A DNA stretch of 6,736 nucleotides from an uncultured Brevundimonas sp. (GTDB lineage Bacteria; Pseudomonadota; Alphaproteobacteria; Caulobacterales; Caulobacteraceae), in NCBI GenBank assembly GCA_946481425.1, contig CAMLNT010000132.1, positions 1 to 6,736 of the forward strand, in the 5' to 3' direction. The notes beneath the pieces are model-generated. The model saw only the letters and a program-made list of their open reading frames with translations. It ran no database searches and was not told where the DNA came from. Shown piece after piece: positions 1-6,736 of the stretch. Numbering within the stretch: the first letter of the stretch is position 1; each line of letters begins with the position of its first letter. The translations under genes and the position numbers were made by a program.

Positions 1-591
1 GATTTCGCCGTCGAGCGCCGCGATGCAGAGGCAGACCTCGTCGCCTTCGACGACCGGCTTGTGGGTGAGGTCGCAGTCGGCGTCCTCGAAGTCGCCGGGG
101 CGGAAGACCTGGTCGCCGCAGCGGTAGGCGCCCTTGAGCACGACGGTGAGTTCGTCGCCGTCGTGGGTATGGACGGGGGCGGAGCGGCCGGGCTGGATCT
201 CGAGCAGGAAGGCGCGCTTCCTGCCGTCGACGGGGCCCTCGATCGGGCGGACACGGAAGCCCGGCGCGACGGTGCGCCACTTGCCGAGCGGATAGCGGCG
301 CAACGGCTCGGGCAACTCAGGCATGTCGTTGAGCGGAGGCTCGGCGCGGACCTCGCCGCCGTCGGCCTCGACGCGGGCGAGCGCCTGGGTCAGGGCGTCC
401 GACGACAGGGCGACGGGCGCCTCGCGGTCGAGCAGCTCGCCGCCAAGCGCCTGCAGCCGGCGCACGAAGGCGGCGCTTTCGGGAACCAGGGCGACATGGG
501 CGGCCATGACGACGGCCTCGGGCGGGCTGGCCGAGCCGGAGGCGTAGGCGATGAGACGGTCTTCGGAAGGCATTCGGGTCTGGTGGGTCAT
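1..591 (-). CDS. chrR: ChrR-type cupin anti-sigma factor (3' end outside window)
   Basis: Anti-sigma factor that should hold the upstream-encoded ECF sigma factor inactive in the cytoplasm until singlet oxygen or organic peroxides are sensed. The 197 visible residues have two parts. An N-terminal anti-sigma helical domain (about 1-75) contains SEDRLIAYASG and AAHVALVPES. A C-terminal cupin (about 100-197) contains WRTVAPGF, VHTHDGDELTVVLKGAY, FRPGDF and LTHKP. The cupin metal ligands H141, H143, E147 and H177 are all present, as is a CxC pair (C187, C189) like that of Rhodobacter ChrR. Oddly, the zinc motif HxxxCxxC of the N-terminal domain reads H32-x3-V36-x2-S39, so both cysteines are missing. 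The start is the ATG at 591-589, overlapping the sigma stop as ATGA, which implies translational coupling. The frame is open to base 1; the family is usually a little over 210 residues, so about 15-20 are missing. Family assignment is firm; retained function of the N-terminal domain is inferred. Confidence 0.9.
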   Translation of the reverse strand, partial: MTHQTRMPSEDRLIAYASGSASPPEAVVMAAHVALVPESAAFVRRLQALGGELLDREAPVALSSDALTQALARVEADGGEVRAEPPLNDMPELPEPLRRYPLGKWRTVAPGFRVRPIEGPVDGRKRAFLLEIQPGRSAPVHTHDGDELTVVLKGAYRCGDQVFRPGDFEDADCDLTHKPVVEGDEVCLCIAALDGEI

Positions 592-1151
592 CGGGGGGCT
601 TCCCCGTCTTCAAGGCGTGTGCGCAGCTCCATCAGGGCCCGGCGGATGCGGGACTTGACGGTGCCGAGCGGGAGGCCGAGGCGCTCTGCGATCTCGGAAT
701 GGGGGCGGTCCTTGTAGAAGGACAGGCGCAGGACCGTGCGCTGTTCCTCGCTCAGGCCATTGAGGAGGACGGCGATGCGGGCGGCCTCGTCGTGGGCCTG
801 GACCTCGGCCTCGGGATCGGGAGCCGGCTCGGGGGCCAGGTCGATCTCGGGCGTGGGCGTGCGGCGGGCGTCGCGGCGCAGGGAATCGATCCGCAGGTTG
901 CGGGCGATGGTGAATATCCAGGTGGAGGCGGCGGCGCGACGGGCGTCGTACAGCTCGGCCTTCCTCCAGACCGTGAGCATGGCGTCCTGGGCGAAGTCCT
1001 CGGCGGCCTGGGGGGCGGCGCCCGACTTCATCATCCAGGCTTTCAGGCGCGGGGCGAAATGATCGAACAGGGCGGCGAAGGCCTCACGGTCGCGCGAGGC
1101 GGCCACGGCCTGGATCAGGACGGCGAACGGATCGCGCGCGTCGTCGCTCAT
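588..1151 (-). CDS. rpoE: RpoE-like ECF sigma factor (ChrR-partnered group)
   Basis: Extracytoplasmic-function sigma-70 factor of 187 residues that directs RNA polymerase to stress promoters. Region 2 spans about residues 24-95, with FDHFAPRLKAWMMKSG, the DFAQDAMLTVW helix and STWIFTIARNLRIDSLRRD. An acidic, proline-rich linker (about 97-118, PEPAPDPEAE) follows. Region 4 spans about 128-180, with LSEEQRTVL and the helix-turn-helix HSEIAERLGLPLGTVKSRIRR. There is no sigma region 3 or C-terminal extension, as expected for an ECF factor. The gene directly downstream is a ChrR-like anti-sigma factor, which places this with the Rhodobacter RpoE/ChrR singlet-oxygen group (ECF11). I chose the ATG at 1151 (MSDDARDPF) because it starts just ahead of region 2. 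An in-frame GTG at 1208 would add 19 unconserved residues, and neither start has a clear Shine-Dalgarno. The symbol follows the Rhodobacter precedent. Family is certain; singlet oxygen as the signal is inferred from the partner. Confidence 0.93.
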   Translation of the reverse strand: MSDDARDPFAVLIQAVAASRDREAFAALFDHFAPRLKAWMMKSGAAPQAAEDFAQDAMLTVWRKAELYDARRAAASTWIFTIARNLRIDSLRRDARRTPTPEIDLAPEPAPDPEAEVQAHDEAARIAVLLNGLSEEQRTVLRLSFYKDRPHSEIAERLGLPLGTVKSRIRRALMELRTRLEDGEAPR

Positions 1152-1321
1152 GCACACGCGGGCCGCCCGCGCCGTGACAGTCGCATAAGGGTCTGAGGTG
1201 ACATCCACGGCCTTTGATACGCCCTGCGGCGGAAATGGATGCAGGCATCCGCCGACAGGGGGCGTGCGTAGGAGAGGCTCGTCAAGGCCGGACCTGCCGG
1301 TCGTCGCTGGATTCCCCTTTC
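1152..1321. promoter_or_regulatory. Divergent intergenic region between sigma operon and oxidoreductase operon
   Basis: These 170 bases separate the two divergent starts and must carry the promoters for both operons unless the sigma gene begins at the GTG at 1208. I searched for the TGATCC-type -35 used by ChrR-controlled sigma factors. The closest match is TGATAC at 1215-1220 on the plus strand, with nothing convincing at the -10 distance. An AGGAGAGG at 1270-1277 looks like a Shine-Dalgarno but has no start codon at a suitable distance, being about 45 bases before the ATG at 1322. Shared control of both directions is inferred from the arrangement only. Confidence 0.5.
1227..1254. repeat. 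Overlapping inverted repeats in the divergent promoter region
   Basis: Two perfect dyads share bases here. CGGCGGA (1227-1233) pairs with TCCGCCG (1248-1254) across a 14-base gap, and GGATGC (1237-1242) pairs with GCATCC (1245-1250) across two bases. The inner one is too tight for an RNA hairpin and looks more like a protein-binding palindrome; the outer one could form a hairpin in a leader transcript. They lie between the two divergent gene starts, where an operator would sit. In such GC-rich DNA short dyads also arise by chance, so a regulatory role is only a suggestion. Confidence 0.4.
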
Positions 1322-2632
1322 ATGCTCGCCAGACCCCTGCGTATCGCCGTCGTCGGATCGGGGATTTCGGCCCTGTCGGCGGCCTGGCTGCTGGCGAGGC
1401 AGCATCAGGTGACGGTGTTCGAGGCCGACAGCCGGCTGGGCGGGCATTCCAACACGGTGACGGTGAGGACGCAGACGGGCGAGGTCGACGTCGACACCGG
1501 CTTCATCGTCTTCAACGACCGGACCTACCCCAACCTGACGGCGCTGTTCGAGCACCTGGGCGTGGAGAGCCAGCGCTCGGCGATGTCGTTCGCGGCCTCG
1601 ATGGACGAGGGCCGCTTCGAATATTCGTCGGACCGGCTGCTGGCCCAGCCGTCGAACCTCATCCGGCCGCGGTTCTGGACGATGCTGGCGCAGATCATGC
1701 GCTTCTATCGGGTAGCGCCCGCCGATGTGGCCGGGATCGACGATCCGGGGGTGAGCCTGGGCGACTACCTGAAGTCGCGGGGGTTCTCGGCGGCGCTGAG
1801 GGACGATCACCTGCTGCCGATGGCGGCGGCGATCTGGTCGAGCCCGGTGGCGGAACTCATGGACTATCCGGTCGAGAGCTTCGTCCGGTTCTGCGGCAAC
1901 CACGGCCTGCTGAGCCTGAAGGACCGGCCGCAGTGGCGCACCGTCACGGGCGGCAGCCGGACCTATGTCGAGAAGCTGGCGCGCGGCCTGGACGACATCC
2001 GGCTGTCAACGCCCGTCCGGCAGGTTCGGCGCGTGGACGGCGGCGTCGAGATCGACGCCGGCGAGGGCTACGGCGAACGGTTCGACCATGTCGTGATCGG
2101 GACCCACGCGGACCAGGCCCTGGCGATGCTGGATCAGCCCAGCGCGATGGAGCGGGGCCTGCTGGGCGCGTTCCGATATTCCAGGAACACGACCCTGCTC
2201 CACACCGACGCCGGCCTGATGCCGAGGCGGCGGAGCGCCTGGGCCAGCTGGAACTACATCGGCGGCGACGAGGGTCTTTGCGTCAGCTACTGGATGAATC
2301 GTCTGCAGGGACTGGAGGGCCAGGACCTGTTCGTGACGCTCAATCCGCCCCGGCCGCCGGCGGCCGGGACCCTGCTCAGGACCGAGACCTATGAGCATCC
2401 GATCTTCGATGCGGGCGCGATCCGCGCCCAGCGCAGCCTGTGGGACCTGCAGGGCCAGGGCGGCGTCTGGTTCTGCGGCGCGCACTTCGGAGCGGGCTTC
2501 CACGAGGACGGCCTTCAGTCGGGCCTGGCGGTCGCCGAACAGATCGGGGGGCTGCTGAGGCCGTGGTCGGTCGCCGAACCGAGCGGGCGGATCCACGTCA
2601 AGGCGCGCGAGGCCCTGCTGGAGGCGGCATGA
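1322..2632 (+). CDS. FAD-dependent NAD(P)/FAD-binding oxidoreductase (COG2907, amine-oxidase fold)
   Basis: A 436-residue cytoplasmic flavoprotein. The N-terminus carries the Rossmann dinucleotide-binding motif IAVVGSGISALSAAWLL (residues 8-24), the acidic ribose-binding residue E34 and the RLGGHSNTV segment (38-46). Next comes the family signature DTGFIVFNDRTYPN (58-71). The C-terminus has the second FAD-contact motif, GGVWFCGAHFGAGFHEDGLQ (380-399). The third glycine of GxGxxG is replaced by A17. The start at 1322 puts the Rossmann strand at residue 8, as expected. An in-frame ATG at 1235 and a TTG at 1214 would add an unconserved leader, and no Shine-Dalgarno stands before 1322, so leaderless or weak initiation is possible. 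Homologues belong to RpoE/ChrR-linked clusters tied to unsaturated fatty acid modification (including methylated furan fatty acids in Rhodobacter); a lipid desaturase or oxidase role is therefore plausible, but the substrate cannot be read from sequence. The stop overlaps the next start (ATGA). Confidence 0.9.
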   Translation: MLARPLRIAVVGSGISALSAAWLLARQHQVTVFEADSRLGGHSNTVTVRTQTGEVDVDTGFIVFNDRTYPNLTALFEHLGVESQRSAMSFAASMDEGRFEYSSDRLLAQPSNLIRPRFWTMLAQIMRFYRVAPADVAGIDDPGVSLGDYLKSRGFSAALRDDHLLPMAAAIWSSPVAELMDYPVESFVRFCGNHGLLSLKDRPQWRTVTGGSRTYVEKLARGLDDIRLSTPVRQVRRVDGGVEIDAGEGYGERFDHVVIGTHADQALAMLDQPSAMERGLLGAFRYSRNTTLLHTDAGLMPRRRSAWASWNYIGGDEGLCVSYWMNRLQGLEGQDLFVTLNPPRPPAAGTLLRTETYEHPIFDAGAIRAQRSLWDLQGQGGVWFCGAHFGAGFHEDGLQSGLAVAEQIGGLLRPWSVAEPSGRIHVKAREALLEAA

Positions 2633-3372
2633 CGGCCTCGGCTCTGTATCGTGGTCTCGTCACGCACCAGCGCTACCGCCCGCGCGCGCACCGGCTGGCC
2701 TACCGCGTATTCTGGCTGCTGCTGGACCTCGACGAGGTCGAGCGGCTGGATCGGGACACGCGACTGTTCTCGAACGGCCGCTTCAACCTTCTGTCATTCC
2801 AGGAACAGGATCATGGGGATGGCAGGACGCCCCTGAGGGCCTGGGCCGAGGGTCAGTTGCTGAAGGGCGGGATCCTGCCGGCGGGCGGTGCGATCCGTCT
2901 GCTGACGATGCCGCGCGTGCTGGGCTTCGTCTTCAACCCGATCAGCCTTTACTACTGCCATGCGCCGGACGGCCGGCTGACGGCGATGATCTATGAGGTG
3001 ACGTCGACTTTCGGGGAGCGGCACAGCTATGTGCTGCCGGTCGCGACCGGAGGACGGATCGACCAGCGGGCCGTCAAGGCGCTGCACGTCTCGCCCTTCC
3101 TTGGCATGGACATGGCCTATGGCTTCCGCGGCGAGGCGCCGGGCGAACGGCTGACACTGACCATTCAGGCGGACGACAGCGAAGGCCGGATGCTGACAGC
3201 CGCCATGGTCGGTCACAGGCGCCCCTTCACGGACCGGGCGATGCTGGCGACGGTGCTCGCCATACCGTTCTCCACCCTCAAGGTCGTGGCCGCAATCCAC
3301 TGGGAGGCGCTGAAGCTCTGGCTCAAGGGCGTACCCTATTTCCCCAGACCGAGAAGAGACGCGACGGCCTGA
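2629..3372 (+). CDS. DUF1365 (COG3496) family protein
   Basis: A 247-residue protein of the DUF1365 family. Hallmarks are ALYRGLVTHQRYRPRAH near the N-terminus (residues 5-21, with the family's H-x-R-x3-H pattern), FNLLSF (52-57), the core signature RVLGFVFNPISLYYC (96-110), YEVTSTFGERHSYVL (122-136) and HVSPFLGMDMAY (153-164). The C-terminal segment, IHWEALKLWLKGVPYFPRP, is also conserved. The biochemical function is not established. Members are almost always encoded between a COG2907 flavoprotein and a cyclopropane-fatty-acid-synthase-like methyltransferase, so a part in modifying membrane fatty acids is inferred from context. The start is the ATG at 2629, overlapping the flavoprotein stop as ATGA and preceded by GGAGG at 2620-2624, which points to coupled translation. 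No methyltransferase follows it; the next gene is an unrelated sensor kinase. Confidence 0.92.
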   Translation: MTASALYRGLVTHQRYRPRAHRLAYRVFWLLLDLDEVERLDRDTRLFSNGRFNLLSFQEQDHGDGRTPLRAWAEGQLLKGGILPAGGAIRLLTMPRVLGFVFNPISLYYCHAPDGRLTAMIYEVTSTFGERHSYVLPVATGGRIDQRAVKALHVSPFLGMDMAYGFRGEAPGERLTLTIQADDSEGRMLTAAMVGHRRPFTDRAMLATVLAIPFSTLKVVAAIHWEALKLWLKGVPYFPRPRRDATA

Positions 3373-3382
3373 CCGTTCTGTG

Positions 3383-3407
3383 GCAACGCTTCGATTTATC
3401 GCGCGTT
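3383..3407 (+). promoter_or_regulatory. Candidate EcfG-type (general stress response) promoter before the sensor kinase
   Basis: GCAAC at 3383-3387 and CGTT at 3404-3407 are separated by 16 bases. The alphaproteobacterial general stress sigma factor EcfG/SigT recognises GGAAC-N16/17-CGTT, so this differs by one base in the -35 element and matches the -10 element exactly at an allowed spacing. Transcription would begin near 3413, giving a leader of about 48 bases to the GTG at 3461. It sits in the only intergenic gap before the kinase gene. One mismatch in a nine-base pattern can occur by chance, so this is tentative. Confidence 0.3.
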
Positions 3408-3411
3408 GAAT

Positions 3412-3428
3412 GACTTCGGGCCGAAGTC
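3412..3428. repeat. Perfect 8-bp inverted repeat in the gap before the sensor kinase
   Basis: GACTTCGG (3412-3419) and CCGAAGTC (3421-3428) are exact reverse complements around a single G. As RNA it would fold as a 6-7 bp stem with a 3-5 base loop. No run of T follows, so it is not a standard intrinsic terminator for the oxidoreductase-DUF1365 operon, though it could slow polymerase or protect the 3' end. Its place at the expected start point of the candidate promoter ending at 3407 fits an operator equally well. The dyad is clear; its role is not. Confidence 0.55.
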
Positions 3429-3460
3429 CACGGGCGGACGGGCGTGGGGGTGTGTTCAGC

Positions 3461-6400
3461 GTGGCGACGGGGGATAATCTCACCTTCGTGAGGGGCGACG
3501 GCGAGATGGCCGCGCTCATCCGCGCGTTTGACTGGGGCTCAACGCCGCTCGGGCCCCTTGAAGCCTGGCCGCAAAGCTTGAAGACGACGGTCGCCCTGTT
3601 GCTGGCGTCGCCGGTAGCGATGGTCCTGATCGCTGGTCCCCATGGAGTGCTGATCTACAACGAGGGTTATGCGCGCATAGCTGACCGGCGCCACCCCCAA
3701 ATCTTGGGAATGCCAGTGCGCGAAGCATGGCCCGAAGCTTGGGACTATAACCGCGGCGTCCTCGAGAAGGTGATGGGCGGGCAGACGGTGTCGCTAAGGG
3801 ACCAGATGCTGGTCCTGCAGCGGTCGGGCGCACCGGAACCCATGTATTTCGACGCCGACTATTCGCCGGTGCCCGACGAGAGCGGCCAGCCGATGGGTGC
3901 GCTGGCGATCCTGACCGAGACCACCGAGCGGCGGGCCGAACGGCTGAAGATGGCCGACCAGCGGGCACGGCTGGAAGCCATGTTCGAGGCTGCGCCGAGC
4001 TTCATGGCCCTGCTTGAGGGGCCAGACCACGTCTTTACACTGGCCAACCGCGCCTACCTCAAGCTGGTCGGCGGCCGCGAGCTTATCGGCAAGCCGGTCG
4101 TCGAGGCGCTGCCGGAGGTGGTGGACCAAGGATTCACGGCTCTGCTGGACCAGGTCCTGATGACAGGACAGGCGATCATCATGTCGGCGGCGCCGGTCCA
4201 GTTGAACACCGCCCCGGGCGGAACCCCAGAGACCCACTACCTGGACTTCGTTTATCAGCCGCTCCGGGACTCCGGCGGTAGGATCACGGGGGTGTTCGTC
4301 GAGGGCTATGACGTCACGGGCCTGTATGCGGCGGCTGAGACCTTGAAGGTGTCGGAGGCGCGCGCGTCAGTCCTGCTGGAGCTGAACACCCGCATCGCCG
4401 CGCTGAACGATCCGGAGGAGATATCCTTCACGGCGGCCGAAATCCTGGCAAAGGCCATGCAGGTGGACCGGGCGGGCTACGGGCTGATCGACCCGCGCGA
4501 CGAGACCATCACCATCGCGCGCGACTGGAACGCCCCGGGGGTCGAAAGCCTGGCCGGGGTGCTGCACTTCCGGGACTATGGCTCCTACATCGAGGACTTG
4601 AAGCGGGGCGACACCGCGGTCGTCGCCGACGCGCGCGAGGACCCGCGGACGCGGGACACGGCGGCCGCGCTGGAGGCCATCAACGCGCGCTCATTCGTGA
4701 ACATGCCGGTGACGGAGGAGGGCGCGTTCGTGGCCCTGCTCTATCTGAACCACAGCGAACCGCGCTTCTGGACCGACGAGGAACTGGGCCTGATCCGCGA
4801 GGTCGCCGCCGTCACTCGTTCGGCCGTCGAGCGGCGGCGTGCGGAAGACGCCCTGCGCGAGAGCGAGGTGCGCTATCGAACCCTCTTCGACTCCATGGAT
4901 GAGGGCTTTTGCGTCATCGAGTTCCTCGACGGTCCGCACGGGCCGCTGAGCGACTACATCCACATCGAAGCCAACCCGGCGTATCTGACCCATACGGGCA
5001 TCCCCAACGTCGTCGGCCAGAAGGTCCGCGAAATGGTGCCGAATGAGGCCGGCGGCTGGGTGGACCTGTACCGGCAGGTGCTGTTGAGCGGCGATCCGAT
5101 GCGGTTTTCCAAACCACTGGAGATCAACAACCGCCGGCTGGACGTCTTCACCTTCCGGGTCGAGCCGCCGGAGAAGCGGCAGGTCGCCGTCCTGTTCCGC
5201 GATGTCACGGAGCAATACGCCGCGGAGGTCGCCCTTCACGAAGAGAAGCGGGCCCTCGAAATCCTCAACGAAGCGGGCGCCGTCGTAGCGGCGGACACCA
5301 ATCTCGAAACCCTGGTGCAGCGCGTGGTCGATGCCGGCGTGGCCCTCACGGGCGCGCAGTTCGGGGCGTTCTTCTACAATGTCGTCGTCGAGAATGACGA
5401 GGCCTACATGCTGTACGCCTTGTCCGGCGCACCGGCCGAGGCGTTCTCGAGCTTTCCGATGCCGAGGATCACCGAAATCTTCGCTCCGACCTTCAACGGC
5501 GACGGGATTCTGCGATCCGACGACATCATCGCTGACCCCCGTTACGGCCAGAATCCTCCGTTCGCGGGCATGCCGGAGGGACACCTTCCAGTCCGCTCCT
5601 ATCTGGCCGTGCCTGTAAAGTCGCGGGATGGATCGGTGCTGGGCGGGCTTCTGTTCGGTCACGGCGAGGTCGGCAGATTCGGCGAGGAGGCCGAACGCGG
5701 TCTGGCGGGACTGGCCGGCCAGGCGGCGACGGCGATCGACAACGCCAGGCTGTTCCAGGCGGCCCAGACGGAGATCGCGCGTCGTTCGGCCGCGGAGGAC
5801 GATCTGCAGGCCCTGAACGCCAACCTGGAAGCGCGGGTCGCCTCGGCGCTGGCCGAGCGTCGCGTGCTGGCGGACGTTGTGGATGGAACCGACGCTTTCG
5901 TCATGGTGGTCGACCTGAACTACAGGCTGATGGCCATCAATCAGGCGTGCGCCCGCGAGTTCGATCGGGTGTATGGCGTTCGGCCGCGTGTCGGGGACAA
6001 CCTGCTGAAGCTGCTGGCGCACATGCCGGAACATCAGGCCGCAGTGAGCGAGGTCTGGGCGCGAGCCCTGGGCGGCGACGGGTTTGCCGTCACCGAAGCG
6101 TTCGGCGACCCAGCTCGCGAACGACGCTGGTACGAGTCCCGCTTCAGCCCCCTGCTGGACGAGACCGGCCGGCGCATCGGGGCCTTCTGCTTCTCCTTCG
6201 ATATCAGCGAGCGCCTGCGCGATCAGGCCCGGCTGCGCGAGGCCGAGCAGGCGCTGCACCAGTCCCAGAAGATGGAGACTGTCGGCCAGCTGACCGGCGG
6301 TGTGGCGCACGACTTCAACAACCTGCTGACGCCGATCGTCGGCGCGCTCGACTTCTTGAGACGCCGGGCCGAGGACGAACGGACGCTCCGGCTGACAGAG

Positions 6401-6736
6401 GGTGGCCTGCAGGCGGCGGAACGCGCGCGTGTGCTGGTGCAGCGCCTGCTCGCCTTCTCGCGCCGCCAGCACCTCGAGCCGAGACCGGTGGATGTGTCAG
6501 GTCTCATCGAGGGCATGGCGGACCTGATCCAGCGCTCCCTGGGCCCACAGATCGAACTGGACGTCCAGGCGGCCGCCGATCTGCCCGCCGCGATGGTCGA
6601 CCCGAACCAGCTCGAACTGGCCGTGCTGAACCTCGCGGTCAACGCGCGCGATGCGATGCCGGACGGCGGTTCGCTGATCGTTTCAGTCACGGAGGATGCC
6701 GCGCCGAATGAGTCCCTGCCCGGCCGTTACGTGCAG
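3461..6736 (+). CDS. Multi-sensor PAS/GAF histidine kinase (3' end outside window)
   Basis: A large soluble sensor histidine kinase, 1092 residues visible. Approximate order: N-terminal PAS with [18 protein letters not shown] (23-155); PAS (170-290); GAF (300-455); PAS from [13 protein letters not shown] (471-590); GAF (598-762); a predicted coiled coil with [10 protein letters not shown] (763-800); PAS (801-922); then HisKA with [19 protein letters not shown], the phospho-acceptor being H950. The HATPase N-box [11 protein letters not shown] has N1061; the glycine-rich ATP-binding motifs lie beyond the edge. No signal peptide or convincing membrane segment is seen, so cytoplasmic sensing is expected. 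The PAS domains lack the LOV GxNCRFLQ motif and the GAF domains lack a bacteriophytochrome-like chromophore signature, so ligands are unknown. Kinases of this H-box type often end in a receiver domain, which cannot be checked here. Start: GTG at 3461, with GGGGG at 3446-3450 upstream; alternatives are ATG 3410 (directly after an in-frame TGA), GTG 3452 and ATG 3506. Family is certain; signal and output are unknown. Confidence 0.9.
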   Translation, partial: MATGDNLTFVRGDGEMAALIRAFDWGSTPLGPLEAWPQSLKTTVALLLASPVAMVLIAGPHGVLIYNEGYARIADRRHPQILGMPVREAWPEAWDYNRGVLEKVMGGQTVSLRDQMLVLQRSGAPEPMYFDADYSPVPDESGQPMGALAILTETTERRAERLKMADQRARLEAMFEAAPSFMALLEGPDHVFTLANRAYLKLVGGRELIGKPVVEALPEVVDQGFTALLDQVLMTGQAIIMSAAPVQLNTAPGGTPETHYLDFVYQPLRDSGGRITGVFVEGYDVTGLYAAAETLKVSEARASVLLELNTRIAALNDPEEISFTAAEILAKAMQVDRAGYGLIDPRDETITIARDWNAPGVESLAGVLHFRDYGSYIEDLKRGDTAVVADAREDPRTRDTAAALEAINARSFVNMPVTEEGAFVALLYLNHSEPRFWTDEELGLIREVAAVTRSAVERRRAEDALRESEVRYRTLFDSMDEGFCVIEFLDGPHGPLSDYIHIEANPAYLTHTGIPNVVGQKVREMVPNEAGGWVDLYRQVLLSGDPMRFSKPLEINNRRLDVFTFRVEPPEKRQVAVLFRDVTEQYAAEVALHEEKRALEILNEAGAVVAADTNLETLVQRVVDAGVALTGAQFGAFFYNVVVENDEAYMLYALSGAPAEAFSSFPMPRITEIFAPTFNGDGILRSDDIIADPRYGQNPPFAGMPEGHLPVRSYLAVPVKSRDGSVLGGLLFGHGEVGRFGEEAERGLAGLAGQAATAIDNARLFQAAQTEIARRSAAEDDLQALNANLEARVASALAERRVLADVVDGTDAFVMVVDLNYRLMAINQACAREFDRVYGVRPRVGDNLLKLLAHMPEHQAAVSEVWARALGGDGFAVTEAFGDPARERRWYESRFSPLLDETGRRIGAFCFSFDISERLRDQARLREAEQALHQSQKMETVGQLTGGVAHDFNNLLTPIVGALDFLRRRAEDERTLRLTEGGLQAAERARVLVQRLLAFSRRQHLEPRPVDVSGLIEGMADLIQRSLGPQIELDVQAAADLPAAMVDPNQLELAVLNLAVNARDAMPDGGSLIVSVTEDAAPNESLPGRYVQ

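Noticed and set aside
61..717. A 218-codon plus-strand open frame over the anti-sigma gene and the end of the sigma gene.
   Set aside because: It is the mirror of the minus-strand ChrR-like and sigma reading frames, which carry all the conserved motifs. Its glycine/alanine-rich product resembles no family I know.
1174..1203. GTGACA occurring twice, 24 bases apart, between the sigma start and the oxidoreductase.
   Set aside because: Six-base direct repeats are frequent by chance, and the spacing gives no clear regulatory meaning.
1215..1244. TGATAC as a possible -35 element for the RpoE-type sigma factor upstream of the oxidoreductase.
   Set aside because: It differs from TGATCC, and the bases at the expected -10 distance (around GATGCA) do not resemble the known -10. 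Too weak to list as a promoter.
1148..1903. A 251-codon minus-strand frame running through the oxidoreductase gene into the divergent region.
   Set aside because: Arginine/histidine-rich composition typical of a shadow frame; the plus strand encodes an intact FAD-binding protein over the same bases.
3412..3440. Intrinsic terminator after the DUF1365 gene.
   Set aside because: The stem is good, but it is followed by CACGGGCGG rather than a T tract, so I list it only as an inverted repeat.
3584..3640. A hydrophobic stretch ([16 protein letters not shown]) near the kinase N-terminus as a membrane segment.
   Set aside because: It lies within the first PAS domain, where this type of kinase has a similar hydrophobic helix and strand; proline and the following PAS core argue against a membrane helix.
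4691..6472. A 593-codon open frame on the minus strand, antisense to the sensor kinase.
   Set aside because: The plus-strand frame has clear PAS, GAF, HisKA and HATPase motifs throughout. The antisense product shows no recognisable domain, and long antisense frames are expected opposite high-GC coding DNA.

Overview
The window is high-GC DNA with alphaproteobacterial traits: an ECF sigma factor of the RpoE type paired with a ChrR-type cupin anti-sigma factor, ATGA-overlapping gene pairs, GTG starts and a very large soluble PAS/GAF sensor kinase. A member of the Caulobacterales (Brevundimonas- or Caulobacter-like) fits best, but the genus is inferred from gene content and style alone.

Region 1 (1-1151, minus strand) is a two-gene operon: an RpoE-like ECF sigma factor followed, with a 4-base ATGA overlap, by its ChrR-like anti-sigma factor. 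The anti-sigma gene runs off the left edge of the window, missing perhaps 15-20 C-terminal residues. Its C-terminal cupin keeps all the expected metal ligands (H141, H143, E147, H177), but the N-terminal anti-sigma domain has lost both cysteines of the usual HxxxCxxC zinc motif.

Region 2 (1152-1321) is a 170-base divergent intergenic region. It holds two overlapping perfect inverted repeats but no promoter that I can call with confidence.

Region 3 (1322-3372, plus strand) is a second two-gene operon, also with an ATGA overlap: a COG2907-type FAD-dependent oxidoreductase and a DUF1365 (COG3496) protein. This pair is commonly found beside RpoE/ChrR and a cyclopropane-fatty-acid-synthase-like methyltransferase, and is tied to unsaturated fatty acid modification under singlet-oxygen stress. 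No methyltransferase is present here. The simplest reading is that ChrR senses photo-oxidative stress and releases the sigma factor, which then transcribes its own operon and the divergent lipid-modification pair.

Region 4 (3373-6736, plus strand) has an 88-base gap containing a candidate general-stress (EcfG-type) promoter and a perfect 8-bp inverted repeat. A sensor histidine kinase of at least 1092 residues follows, ordered PAS-PAS-GAF-PAS-GAF-coiled coil-PAS-HisKA-HATPase, and cut off by the right edge inside the ATPase domain. Its output domain or partner is outside the window. I see no RNA genes, mobile elements or CRISPR arrays.
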